Source: Methylococcaceae bacterium NSP1-2 (GTDB lineage: Bacteria > Pseudomonadota > Gammaproteobacteria > Methylococcales > Methylomonadaceae). Taken from it: a DNA stretch of 16,501 nucleotides. Below the pieces are notes generated by a model, which was not told the DNA's origin, searched no databases, and was given only the letters and a program-made list of their open reading frames with translations. The first letter of the stretch is position 1. Each line of letters starts with the position of its first letter. Positions 1-7,417 of the stretch are shown piece by piece. Position numbers and translations under genes: made by a program. The stretch is from contig NQJH01000021.1 of assembly GCA_002256685.1 (NCBI GenBank), positions 1 to 16,501 on the forward strand, written 5' to 3'.

Positions 1-1432
1 GTTTCATGCCTGATTTAGACCCCGTTGAACTTGGTAAATCACTAAAAATGTAGCGATGTATATCACGATCAAAATATTGGGGAATCGCATTATCAAGTAC
101 GCGTGTCGTTTCACGAAACAGCGGCACACCAACCAGTATGGGATTAACCCAAGCTGCCCAATCTTGACCAGAGGAAGCCCCCGCGTCAACGCGTAACTCA
201 ATTGAAATTGCCTGACCCGCGTAGGCACTCAAGTCATACTCGATATAATCAAGACTCCTTGAGTATTGTTTAACCCGTTGAATAATCGGAATCCATTGTT
301 CCCTGCCATTCACTTTGTAATGCAGCCAAACCCAAAAAGTAACGCCATCCGTGTGAACGGCACCATTCAAAAAACCAATTTTGGCTTGAAACCGCGCACC
401 CGCAGGCAGTGTTCGCCAAGATAACCAACCTTTAATAGTCCCCTGATTAACCCATTTAGGATGGGTTCGTAATACTTGTGAATAACTATTGCCATCTTCC
501 ATCACAATATTATTATCAACGCGTACAAACCCTTGACTATCCCCGTCGCCACCCATCCAAGCTAAATTAACATTATCAACATTATTGTGCGCATCTATCA
601 GCCGACCACCAACCCATCTACTTTGAGGATCAGCGGCTAGTTCGATAAGATTAATAGCAGGCGGTTGAACACTTAACGGGACAGCCATTTTTGCTGTACG
701 GCGTATTATTAATTCTGTGTGATAGTCACGGTTGGTCAGCGCGTAAAAGAGTTCATCTTTCTCTGGTAACGTATTGACATGCAAAACGACCCGAAAAAGA
801 TTGCCTTCTTGCACGACTTCTTGAAAACTTAGTTCTTTTTGAATGCCGCCCGAATTGGCTAACACATATTTCAAGATAACTGCCACTTCATGTGGTAATT
901 CCTTCGCATCACGAACGGAGAGTTCCAATTGTTCCGCAGGGTATTTTTCGAGATATAACGTTAATACGCCACCTTCACCGCTTCCTGCCAGAGATATACG
1001 ATATTGCGATTGCTCAGAAATAATATGTGTCGCTATACGGTAGCGCGGCAGATAAAATTTCTTGGTTGCATCCGTTGCTTCCTCAAATAGTATTTGATCG
1101 GTTACTTCTATCGCATTGCTAACGGGAATGGTAATTTGATTTCTCGGCACGCCAGTGGCTAAAAATTGAATCGATGCAATGGCTATTGAGAATTCTGGAT
1201 TTACGAATCGTACATTATTAATCTGGAGTTCTGAAGCGGGTATTTTTACAGCGGCTGGTCGTACTGTAGCTGTTTGAATGGATCGTACCGCGCCAACCTG
1301 AAGTTCCGCAGCCGGTGCTGGTCGTCGTACTAGAGCAGTTTGTACGGTAGTAGCTTTCACAGCAACTGGAGTCACGGCAGGGGTAAAGCTACCAATATTT
1401 GCTACACTGGTGAAATTTCTAGTTTGATTCAT
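1..1432 (-). CDS. Unrecognised beta-rich protein, N-terminal 477 codons (partial)
   Basis: I read this frame by hand from an ATG at 1432-1430; it stays open to the left edge, so the C-terminus is missing. A GAGG at 1440-1444 lies about 8 nt upstream of the ATG, a good ribosome binding site. There is no signal peptide or membrane segment. Residues 1-75 are rich in Ala, Val, Pro and Thr and contain a near-duplicate, PAAELQVGAVR then PASELQINNVR. Residues about 95-250 alternate polar and hydrophobic residues, as in beta-sandwiches. Residues about 325-435 include W340, W368, W380, a DYIEYDLSAYAGQ segment and a VDAG...QDWAAWVNP end. This resembles jelly-roll or carbohydrate-binding-like modules in which a DW-x-x-W-x-x-P turn closes the domain; that is an inference from pattern only. 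I do not recognise the family and assign no function. The frame is certain. Confidence 0.85.
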   Translation of the reverse strand, partial: MNQTRNFTSVANIGSFTPAVTPVAVKATTVQTALVRRPAPAAELQVGAVRSIQTATVRPAAVKIPASELQINNVRFVNPEFSIAIASIQFLATGVPRNQITIPVSNAIEVTDQILFEEATDATKKFYLPRYRIATHIISEQSQYRISLAGSGEGGVLTLYLEKYPAEQLELSVRDAKELPHEVAVILKYVLANSGGIQKELSFQEVVQEGNLFRVVLHVNTLPEKDELFYALTNRDYHTELIIRRTAKMAVPLSVQPPAINLIELAADPQSRWVGGRLIDAHNNVDNVNLAWMGGDGDSQGFVRVDNNIVMEDGNSYSQVLRTHPKWVNQGTIKGWLSWRTLPAGARFQAKIGFLNGAVHTDGVTFWVWLHYKVNGREQWIPIIQRVKQYSRSLDYIEYDLSAYAGQAISIELRVDAGASSGQDWAAWVNPILVGVPLFRETTRVLDNAIPQYFDRDIHRYIFSDLPSSTGSKSGMK

Positions 1433-1497
1433 GGAATTAACCTCAAATAAAAAAATCGATGCAAGAGTAATCAACTTGGTAATAATGACCTACTAGT

Positions 1498-1519
1498 GTC
1501 AAAAAACATATTTTTTGAC
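1498..1519. promoter_or_regulatory. AT-rich inverted repeat upstream of the left-edge gene (possible operator)
   Basis: The arms GTCAAAAAA and TTTTTTGAC are perfect 9-bp inverted repeats around the 4-nt centre CATA. The site lies about 66 bp upstream of the ATG at 1432. On the minus strand the left arm ends in a perfect TTGACA (1502-1497), the sigma-70 -35 consensus, but I find no convincing -10 box at 16-18 bp. A repressor site overlapping a promoter is one reading. A weak hairpin or a chance A/T tract is the alternative. Confidence 0.3.
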
Positions 1520-1744
1520 TTTTCTGTTTTCATTCTCGTCTAAAAAAATAGTGATGGCAATCACTTAAAATGGAGTATTAATAGGTAGAAAATGGATACT
1601 AAAAATATCCCATGAATTTTTTGGTAGGTAATTATGCAGGGCGTTTAGCTTTATTTATCTGCTTATTCAATGCACCAGCGACAACAATGATGGGTGAAAA
1701 TAGGGGGCGAAAAGATAGAGAGTCATTGCCTTAAGTTAAGTCTC

Positions 1745-1779
1745 AAGACCGCCGGGGTTTTTAAAACCTCGGCGGTCTT
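1745..1779. terminator. Long near-perfect hairpin between flanking 11-bp direct repeats
   Basis: Bases 1745-1761 pair with 1763-1779 in a 17-bp stem with a single G-T pair at 1755/1769. The outer part is GC-rich (AAGACCGCC against GGCGGTCTT) and the core is A/T. The 11-mer TAAGTTAAGTC occurs on both sides, at 1732-1742 and 1786-1796. The site is the second hairpin downstream of the mltB-like stop codon, so it may act as a terminator. Its length, lack of a clean trailing T-run and flanking direct repeats also fit a small palindromic mobile repeat. Confidence 0.5.
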
Positions 1780-1823
1780 ACTCACTAAGTTAAGTCGTTC
1801 GTACTTTTTGATGACAGAATGAG

Positions 1824-1842
1824 AAAGACCAGTCTGGTCTTT
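1824..1842 (-). terminator. Hairpin just downstream of the mltB-like gene
   Basis: AAAGACCAG and CTGGTCTTT form perfect 9-bp arms around one base, so in RNA a stem of about 7 bp with a small loop. It begins 15 nt beyond the stop codon of the minus-strand gene that ends at 1858. After the stem the minus strand reads TCTCATTCTG, so the U-tract is poor. On the plus strand a GTTTTT follows instead. It is a plausible but imperfect terminator. Confidence 0.45.
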
Positions 1843-1857
1843 GTTTTTGGCGAGTTT

Positions 1858-2889
1858 TTAGTTGTAACGTTGTTTAATTGCCTGTGCCAATTGATGCACT
1901 GCCATTGCGTATTTATTGCTGCTATTGTATTTCTTAATGACTTTAAAGTTAGGATAAATACGCCAGTATTCACTGCCTGTCGCGCCACCTAATTCAATCA
2001 CTTCTGGATCATCCTCCGCTTGTGTCGGGCGCGTGACTACACCATGAAGCTGCCAGCCGTGCTGGGAAAAATAATGCGCGACACTGCCGACTGCATCATA
2101 AGGTTGCCATAGATCACGATGACCATTATTATCAAAATCCACCGCTAACTTACGAAAACTACTGGGCATAAATTGTCCGTAGCCCATCGCGCCAGCCCAT
2201 GAGCCTTTGGGGTCACGGGCTTCGTAACCTTCTTCTTTTGCCATTAGCAAAAAGTTTTCCAGCTCTTGCGTAAAATACGGCGCACGTCTATGAGTATCAA
2301 ATGCCAAGGTGGTTAAGGCATCAAAAATACAGGTTTTGCCAAAGTTTTTACCAAAAAATGTTTCCACACCAATAATGCCAACAATATATTCAGGATCAAC
2401 ACCGTAGGTTGCACTGGCTTTTTCAATGGCGGTGGCGTTATTACGCCAGAATTCGACACCATTATTAATATGGGCTTCCGTTAAAAACTTATTACGATAG
2501 CGCGTCCAACTGCCCGGTGAGGGTTTAGTAGGACTGGCAGTAGGGTCAGGGCTTTCCAAGCGAATCACAAAATCTAAACGTTGCGCTTGTGAGAACAAAG
2601 CAATCAGATAATCTTCTGAAAAACCGTGGGTTTGTACCATGTGCTTAATAAACTCCTGTACTTCTGGATAATTCGCATAATCACCCGTCAAGGTATTTGC
2701 CGAATAATTATTATTGAAGTTAGGGTGTTGAATAATCGGTTGTATGGGCTTTTGAGGCTGCACAAGCACGGTTGATTGATGATTGTCACTGGGATAATTA
2801 CCGTGATAATCAACAGGCTCACTCGCACAACCTGTCATCAGCATAACTAAAGAAAGTGGTAAAAAATGGTTATAAGCAAGGGTGTTCAC
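1858..2889 (-). CDS. mltB: MltB-family membrane-bound lytic murein transglycosylase
   Basis: This protein of 343 aa would cleave the MurNAc-GlcNAc bond of peptidoglycan to leave 1,6-anhydro ends, acting from the inner leaflet of the outer membrane. Residues 1-20 form a lipoprotein signal ending LMTG before Cys21. A low-complexity linker follows to about residue 70, then the MltB/Slt35-type fold. GIIGVETFFG (171-180) contains the expected catalytic Glu176. GAMGYGQFMPSS (233-244) is the conserved Gly-Gln motif of lytic transglycosylases. DFDNNGHRD (251-259) resembles the EF-hand-like loop of Slt35. The length is close to E. coli MltB (361 aa). The start is GTG, supported by GAGG 7 nt upstream. 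It stands alone, with hairpins downstream. MltB and related subfamilies (SltB1) are hard to separate without alignment. Confidence 0.9.
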   Translation of the reverse strand: MNTLAYNHFLPLSLVMLMTGCASEPVDYHGNYPSDNHQSTVLVQPQKPIQPIIQHPNFNNNYSANTLTGDYANYPEVQEFIKHMVQTHGFSEDYLIALFSQAQRLDFVIRLESPDPTASPTKPSPGSWTRYRNKFLTEAHINNGVEFWRNNATAIEKASATYGVDPEYIVGIIGVETFFGKNFGKTCIFDALTTLAFDTHRRAPYFTQELENFLLMAKEEGYEARDPKGSWAGAMGYGQFMPSSFRKLAVDFDNNGHRDLWQPYDAVGSVAHYFSQHGWQLHGVVTRPTQAEDDPEVIELGGATGSEYWRIYPNFKVIKKYNSSNKYAMAVHQLAQAIKQRYN

Positions 2890-3206
2890 AAAAAGTCCTC
2901 TTTAGGTATTACTGTTAAATTTAAACGGCTTTGCTATTGAGGTTAATACGCTCGTTAGTTAGCAATAATTATAACGATAATTGAGTAATATAACCTTGCT
3001 TTAATAAAAATTTTTGCTGGTAAAGCGAAATTTTTAGAGATGAAAATAGTTTCTTTATTAAGGTAATAAATGATAGCATGAAAGCCGGTCATGCCATTAA
3101 AAGCACTTTTTAAGGGCGGTTCTGAAAACCCTCGCAATACTCTCCGTTTCGCGGAGTCATTTCTGAAAGTCCTTATTTTTATGAACAGTCGAAAACTTGT
3201 ATTTTT
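2890..3206. other. Spacer of 317 bp with a repeat-like stretch, no gene
   Basis: The left half (2890-3080) is AT-rich and should hold the promoter of the mltB-like gene. The right half (about 3080-3180) is more GC-rich and looks like a dispersed intergenic repeat. It includes a small hairpin at 3142-3156 (CTCCG, TTTCG loop, CGGAG). I see no convincing promoter for the plus-strand operon that begins at 3207. Confidence 0.5.
2968..2973 (-). promoter_or_regulatory. Candidate -10 box for the mltB-like gene
   Basis: The minus strand has a perfect TATAAT about 80 nt upstream of the GTG start, in a very AT-rich stretch. No good -35 hexamer lies 16-18 bp further upstream (AGGTTA at 17 bp). The call rests on the -10 match alone. 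Confidence 0.25.
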
Positions 3207-3926
3207 GTGATCCCTCATAATTTTGTCCTAACTCGTTGGAACGCATGGATTCCTGAGATGAATCGTGTCGATGGCTTAGAAAGTTTATCGGTCGCGGATC
3301 AACCAGTTAATGCAATTCCCAAAATGCTGCAACGTAGGTTTAGCCCGTTGGCTAAAGCGGTATTTGAGGCGGCTGATTTATGTGTCACTATCGGTGAACA
3401 AATACCCTGTGTTTTTAGCTCAGCCAACGGTGAAATCGCTAAATCCTTAGCGATGCTACAAACAATTCAAGCCCAAGATGCGCTGTCACCGACTGCCTTC
3501 AGTTTGTCAGTGCATAATGCTATCGCCGGTCTGTTTTCGATGGTTTACCAAAATCACCGTGAATCCACGGTAATTGCCTCCGGACAAGACGGTATTGCTC
3601 CCGCTTTTATTGAAGCACTGGGTATTTTGCAAGAAGGCGCGGCTGAGGTGTTACTGGTTTTATACGATGAACCCGTTGCCGATTTTTATCCACTGTTGCC
3701 TTTTAAATGTGACGTTAATTTTCCCTGTGTCGTCGTGTTAAGGCTGGCTTTAGCAGGGCAGGGATTGCCAATGCAGTTTTATCGTTCATCAGAAGTTCGT
3801 GATGATGGCGAGCATCTTGTACAATTAGTGGCTTTTTTAAAGTTTCTTTATTCCAAACAACCCTCATTATGTTTGGGGCGACAGGGCATTAGTTGGCAAT
3901 GGCAGAAAATATCAGACAAACGTTAA
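3207..3926 (+). CDS. apeC: Beta-ketoacyl synthase-like chain-length factor of an aryl-polyene operon
   Basis: This 239-aa protein matches the N-terminal-half ketosynthase family (Ketoacyl-synt_2 type) found at the head of APE-type operons. Visible signatures are FVLTRWNAWIPEM near the N-terminus, FSLSVHNAIAGLFS at about 98-111, and VIASGQDGIAPAFIEALGIL at about 122-141. In characterised APE systems ApeC is a chain-length-factor partner of the catalytic ketosynthase ApeO. It is too short to be a complete ketosynthase, consistent with a non-catalytic role. No ApeO-like gene is in the window. The start is GTG at 3207 with a weak ribosome binding site. The next ATG (3257) would remove the family's conserved N-terminal RWNAW segment, so GTG is preferred. 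Its 3' end overlaps the next gene. Confidence 0.8.
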   Translation: MIPHNFVLTRWNAWIPEMNRVDGLESLSVADQPVNAIPKMLQRRFSPLAKAVFEAADLCVTIGEQIPCVFSSANGEIAKSLAMLQTIQAQDALSPTAFSLSVHNAIAGLFSMVYQNHRESTVIASGQDGIAPAFIEALGILQEGAAEVLLVLYDEPVADFYPLLPFKCDVNFPCVVVLRLALAGQGLPMQFYRSSEVRDDGEHLVQLVAFLKFLYSKQPSLCLGRQGISWQWQKISDKR

Positions 3927-4675
3927 ATTATGGTTGGCGACTGTTTGCCACAGGTTTTAGCTTTTTTAGTTTTGGCTTGGGTGGCTTGTTATTAGGGTTG
4001 TTGGTATTTCCTGTGTTGTCGGTGTTGCCGAGTAGTCGCTCACAACAAATCAGTCGAGGACAAAAAGTGGTGCATTACAGCTTTTATGTATTCATTGGTT
4101 TGATGCACAGAATGGGCGTGATGACTTATGAAATTAGTGGCTTGGAAAAACTCAATCGCTCTGGGCAATTAATTGTCGCTAATCATCCAACCTTAGTGGA
4201 TATTGTTTTTTTAATCAGCCGTATTAAACAAGCAAGCTGCATTGTGAAAGGCTCACTCTGGCGTAATCCGTTTATGCGCGGTCCTATTGTTAATGCAGGT
4301 TATATCAGTAATAGCGACCCTGAAAAAATGATAACTGATTGTGTAGATTGCTTACAAGCGGGTGGAACGCTGATTATTTTTCCCGAAGGAACACGCTCAA
4401 TGCCTAATAAACCGTATTCTTTTCAGCGTGGTGCGGCGGCGATTGCATTACAAGCAAATACGATAGTCACGCCTGTGACTCTGTCTTGCTATCCGAGTAC
4501 GCTGACTAAAGCTGAACCGTGGTATTCAATTCCGAATCGTCGGTTTCATTTAACCATGCACGTCGGTGATGACATCCCACTACAGGACTTTATTAATATT
4601 ACCCCAAAATCCATTGCAGTACGCCGTTTTAACGCGTATTTGCAAAATTATTTTAGCCAACAGAGAACGCGATAG
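3899..4675 (+). CDS. PlsC/LpxL-like acyltransferase of the APE-type operon
   Basis: This membrane-anchored acyltransferase has 258 aa from the ATG at 3899. Residues about 15-45 are strongly hydrophobic. The acyltransferase motifs of the 1-acylglycerol-3-phosphate acyltransferase family are intact: NHPTLVD at 95-101 (catalytic His96 and Asp101) and FPEGTRS at 161-167. It probably transfers an acyl or polyenoyl chain from an acyl carrier protein to a lipid or glycan carrier at the inner membrane. The substrate is inferred only from its position between ApeC and the two ACPs, where APE operons carry such a gene. An in-frame TTG at 3893 has AGGG 6 nt upstream and is an alternative start. Either start overlaps the previous gene by about 30 nt, suggesting translational coupling. 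It should not be confused with the housekeeping plsC. Confidence 0.82.
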   Translation: MAENIRQTLNYGWRLFATGFSFFSFGLGGLLLGLLVFPVLSVLPSSRSQQISRGQKVVHYSFYVFIGLMHRMGVMTYEISGLEKLNRSGQLIVANHPTLVDIVFLISRIKQASCIVKGSLWRNPFMRGPIVNAGYISNSDPEKMITDCVDCLQAGGTLIIFPEGTRSMPNKPYSFQRGAAAIALQANTIVTPVTLSCYPSTLTKAEPWYSIPNRRFHLTMHVGDDIPLQDFINITPKSIAVRRFNAYLQNYFSQQRTR

Positions 4676-4680
4676 AGCCG

Positions 4681-4938
4681 ATGGAAAATGAACTAAAACA
4701 ATTAATTATCGATACGCTAGCCTTAGAGGACATGAGTGTGTCTGATATAGATAATCACGCCCCTTTGTTTAATGAAGGCTTGGGCTTAGATTCCATAGAC
4801 GCGCTAGAATTAGGCTTAGCTATTCGTAAAACCTACAACGTAAAAATTGAGGCTGAAAAAGAGGAGATGGTGAGAATTTTTTCATCCATTACTACCTTGG
4901 CAAGCTACATTGAAACTGCACGCACCGAGGGCGCATGA
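4681..4938 (+). CDS. apeE: Acyl carrier protein 1 of the APE-type operon
   Basis: This is an 85-aa acidic helical protein with the phosphopantetheine attachment motif GLDSIDALEL; the modified serine should be Ser38. It would carry the starter or growing polyene as a thioester. It starts 5 nt after the acyltransferase stop and overlaps the next ACP gene by 4 bp. Paired ACP genes between an acyltransferase and a small membrane protein are characteristic of APE operons. Which one corresponds to ApeE and which to ApeF is assigned by order only. Confidence 0.85.
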   Translation: MENELKQLIIDTLALEDMSVSDIDNHAPLFNEGLGLDSIDALELGLAIRKTYNVKIEAEKEEMVRIFSSITTLASYIETARTEGA

Positions 4939-5177
4939 AAACTCGTGAAGAAATTTTAATGACCATTAAGGACATCATGGTCGAAATGTTTGAGATGGAT
5001 GAAAAATCCATTACCTTAGAGGCACGACTTTATGAAGACCTCGATTTTGACAGTATCGATGCGATTGATATGATTGTCAGATTGAAAGAAATAACCGGTA
5101 AAACCATCAAACCCGAAGATTTTAAATCGGCTCGCAGCATCCATGATGTCGTGGAAGCGATTTACAGCATTCAGTAG
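4935..5177 (+). CDS. apeF: Acyl carrier protein 2 of the APE-type operon
   Basis: This 80-aa ACP has the motif LDFDSIDAID, with Ser40 as the predicted phosphopantetheine site. It differs strongly from the preceding ACP outside this motif (for example EITGKTIKPEDFKSARSIHDVV), so the pair is not a recent duplication. The two probably serve different steps, such as starter loading and elongation. The start overlaps the previous stop as ATGA, and GAGGG lies just upstream at 4927-4931. Confidence 0.85.
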   Translation: MKTREEILMTIKDIMVEMFEMDEKSITLEARLYEDLDFDSIDAIDMIVRLKEITGKTIKPEDFKSARSIHDVVEAIYSIQ

Positions 5178-5182
5178 CTAAT

Positions 5183-5734
5183 ATGCGTTTTTTAATTAAC
5201 AGTATTATCGGCTTATTGACTTTGTTATATCCGTTCGCTGTTTATATGGGTACTCGCTATGCTGAACCTTGGCAAATAGCCACTGCCATGTGTGCCTTGT
5301 TGCTACTCAGATTAATCGCCAGTGATTCGGGGCAACAGTGGAATCGTCTGCTATTCATGGCAGGCATTATTTATTGCGGCTTTGCTATTTGGAGCAATAA
5401 CCAGATTAGCTTACTTTACTATCCCGCTTTAGTGAATGCCGTGATGTTACTGCTTTTTTCATGGAGTTTACACGCGCCGCCTAGTGCGATTGAACGCATT
5501 GCCAGACTTCAACATCCCGATTTACCCCCCGAAGGCGTTATTTACACACGGCGAGTGACCCAAGTATGGTGTGGTTTTTTTATTCTCAATGGAGGGATTG
5601 CTTTAGCCACTGCTATTTGGGCGAGCTTTGAACTGTGGAGTTTATATAACGGCTTTATCGCTTATCTATTAATGGCACTGCTATTTGGCGGGGAATACCT
5701 CGTTAGGCTAAAAACCCAAAAACATGTCCGATAA
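5183..5734 (+). CDS. Small integral membrane protein of the APE-type operon (COG4648-like)
   Basis: This 183-aa polytopic membrane protein has about five or six hydrophobic segments, at roughly residues 3-22, 31-46, 56-70, 76-95, 130-148 and 155-172. A polar stretch lies between (about 98-128, containing APPSAIERIARLQHPDLPPEG). Proteins of this kind sit between the ACPs and the ligase in APE-type clusters. Their role is not established to my knowledge; an accessory function in handling the lipid or polyene at the inner membrane is a guess. It follows the second ACP by 5 nt and overlaps the ligase gene by 11 nt, so it is firmly part of the operon. Confidence 0.75.
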   Translation: MRFLINSIIGLLTLLYPFAVYMGTRYAEPWQIATAMCALLLLRLIASDSGQQWNRLLFMAGIIYCGFAIWSNNQISLLYYPALVNAVMLLLFSWSLHAPPSAIERIARLQHPDLPPEGVIYTRRVTQVWCGFFILNGGIALATAIWASFELWSLYNGFIAYLLMALLFGGEYLVRLKTQKHVR

Positions 5735-7403
5735 CATCATTCCTCTGTCGGATTGTTTAAACCAAATAAAACAACGCCGCACACCGATTGCCTATCATGC
5801 AGGGCATTATTACACTGGCGCACAGTTTCACGCCGCTGTGACTGCGTGGACTCAGCGGTTTAAAGCGCAATCGACTCAAGACTACGCGCTCTACACAGAA
5901 GCCGCTTATCCCTTTGCGGTATTGTTATTCGCGCTGTTTCATGCGGGAAAAAAAGTCTGGTTGGCGAGCAATAATCGCCCGACAACCGCACAGCAATTGC
6001 AGCAACATTGCCAATTAATTGGCGATTGGGCGGCTCACGAACAATTTGATTACCGCTTGAATAGCGTAGATGGGCTTCGACCCACAGTGTTATCACCTTT
6101 AAATACCGCCGACACTCAGCTGGTTATTTTTACCTCAGGTTCCACGGGCGTAGCGAAACCTGTCATAAAACGGCTGGCGCAATTACAGCAAGAAATCATC
6201 ACACTGGAAAAAAACTGGGGAAAACAAATCGCCAATAGCGAGGTGTTATCCACCGTCAGTCACCAACATATTTACGGCTTATTGTTTCGCGTGTTATGGC
6301 CGTTATTTGCGGGTCGGTGTTTTCACAGCCAGTGCTATCTTAATCCTGAAAGCCTGATTCATAACACTCAAGATGAAACTGCCTGTTGGGTTGCTAGTCC
6401 CGCTCAGTTAAAACGCTTAACCGTTGATTCGCCGTGGAAGGGTATTAGCAAATTAACGGCTATTTTCAGTTCTGGTGGCGCGTTACCAACATCAGCGGCA
6501 CAACAAATTTTGCAATACAGCAATCAAGCAGTCATTGAAATTTATGGCAGTTCAGAAACTGGCGGTATTGCATGGCGACAACAAAGCACCACATGGACAT
6601 TATTTAACGGGATTAGCCTAATGAAAAACGCCGACCAATGGCAACTTACCAGTCCGTATTTACCGGAGTCTGTATTACTAGATGACCAACTGAGTCTACA
6701 AACAAACGGACAATTTATTCTGAACGGACGGCTAGATCGTATCGTTAAAATAGAAGAAAAACGACTGTCACTAACTGAGTTAGAACAATGCTTACTCGCC
6801 ACCCCTTGGCTAAGTGATGCGTTTACACTACTTATCAGCACCCACAGAGACCTAATCGCCGCCGCCGTGGTGTTGACCGACGCAGGGCAACAGCAACTAG
6901 CAACGTTAGGCAGAAACCACTTTATTCAACAACTACGCGCCACACTGCACCAACGTTTTGAAGCGGTGCTGTTACCAAAAAAATGGTTGTTTTTTAATAG
7001 CCTGCCACTAACCACACAGGGCAAAATTGACCAAACGCTGTTAATGCAGTTATTCAATGCCGATCAAACCAAGTTGCCACAACTACAAAGTGTCAATAGT
7101 CACTTAAACAATATTGAGCTGGGACTTAAAGTCCCTGCCAGTTTAATTTATTTTCCCAACCATTTTGCCAGTTATCCGATTTTACCGGGTGTGGTACAAA
7201 TCGCTTGGGTTGCCCATTTCGGCAAATTATTTTTCACGCTAGACCAGCCATTTTTAACGATGGAAGTTATTAAATTTGCGAAACTGATTCATCCCAATGA
7301 TGAACTAACACTAACTTTATACTGGAAACCTGACACAGGTAAATTACAGTTTAGCTTTAGCTCCTCGCAAGGCACACACAGTTCAGGACGACTCATTTTA
7401 TGA
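5724..7403 (+). CDS. Acyl/aryl-ACP ligase (AMP-forming) fused to an ApeI-like hotdog dehydratase
   Basis: This two-domain enzyme has 559 aa. Residues 1 to about 450 form an ANL-superfamily adenylating domain: the phosphate-loop motif VIFTSGSTGVAKP (134-146), the A5-type motif YGSSETGG (274-281), the hinge region GRLDRIVKIEEKR (335-347), and the adenylation lysine Lys434 in TTQGKID. It probably activates an aryl acid and loads it on an ACP as the polyene starter. Residues about 465-559 match a hotdog dehydratase: YFPNHFASYPILPGV (476-490) corresponds to the FabA/FabZ active-site segment, with His480. In characterised systems these are separate proteins, ApeH and ApeI, and ApeI pairs with ApeP. 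No ApeP is visible here. The stop codon overlaps an ATG that begins a five-codon remnant. Confidence 0.85.
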   Translation: MSDNIIPLSDCLNQIKQRRTPIAYHAGHYYTGAQFHAAVTAWTQRFKAQSTQDYALYTEAAYPFAVLLFALFHAGKKVWLASNNRPTTAQQLQQHCQLIGDWAAHEQFDYRLNSVDGLRPTVLSPLNTADTQLVIFTSGSTGVAKPVIKRLAQLQQEIITLEKNWGKQIANSEVLSTVSHQHIYGLLFRVLWPLFAGRCFHSQCYLNPESLIHNTQDETACWVASPAQLKRLTVDSPWKGISKLTAIFSSGGALPTSAAQQILQYSNQAVIEIYGSSETGGIAWRQQSTTWTLFNGISLMKNADQWQLTSPYLPESVLLDDQLSLQTNGQFILNGRLDRIVKIEEKRLSLTELEQCLLATPWLSDAFTLLISTHRDLIAAAVVLTDAGQQQLATLGRNHFIQQLRATLHQRFEAVLLPKKWLFFNSLPLTTQGKIDQTLLMQLFNADQTKLPQLQSVNSHLNNIELGLKVPASLIYFPNHFASYPILPGVVQIAWVAHFGKLFFTLDQPFLTMEVIKFAKLIHPNDELTLTLYWKPDTGKLQFSFSSSQGTHSSGRLIL

Positions 7404-7417
7404 AAAAAATTTTATAG
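7400..7417 (+). pseudogene. Vestigial start of the next APE-operon gene (MKKIL then stop)
   Basis: ATG at 7400-7402 overlaps the ligase stop TGA at 7401-7403 in the ATGA arrangement used for translational coupling elsewhere in this operon. The frame reads Met-Lys-Lys-Ile-Leu and stops at TAG (7415-7417). Immediately after this the sequence becomes the palindromic repeat patch. In known APE operons the next gene is usually a glycosyltransferase or acyltransferase gene. I infer that the gene body was lost by deletion or repeat insertion. With only five codons, a chance ATGA cannot be excluded. Confidence 0.4.

Larger units (their letters stand above)
1433..1857. other. Spacer of 425 bp with three inverted repeats and no gene
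   Basis: No open frame here has a plausible start, ribosome binding site and length. An ATG near 1634 meets a stop after three codons. The spacer holds the upstream region of the left-edge gene, with an AT-rich palindrome at 1498-1519. It also holds two hairpins (1745-1779 and 1824-1842) downstream of the mltB-like gene. The rest is AT-rich and shows nothing I can name. Confidence 0.6.

Noticed and set aside
843..1043. Plus-strand 66-codon frame opposite the left-edge gene
   Set aside because: It is a shadow of the long minus-strand reading frame, which has a ribosome binding site and 477 uninterrupted codons.
2955..3218. 87-codon minus-strand frame between mltB and the APE-type operon
   Set aside because: It has no ribosome binding site, runs through AT-rich spacer and repeat-like sequence, and overlaps the start of a well-supported gene; its product has no recognisable domain.
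3207..7403. A complete aryl-polyene biosynthetic cluster
   Set aside because: Only the ApeC-to-ligase/dehydratase segment is present; catalytic ketosynthases, ketoreductase, second dehydratase, thioesterase, glycosyltransferase and exporter are absent from the window.
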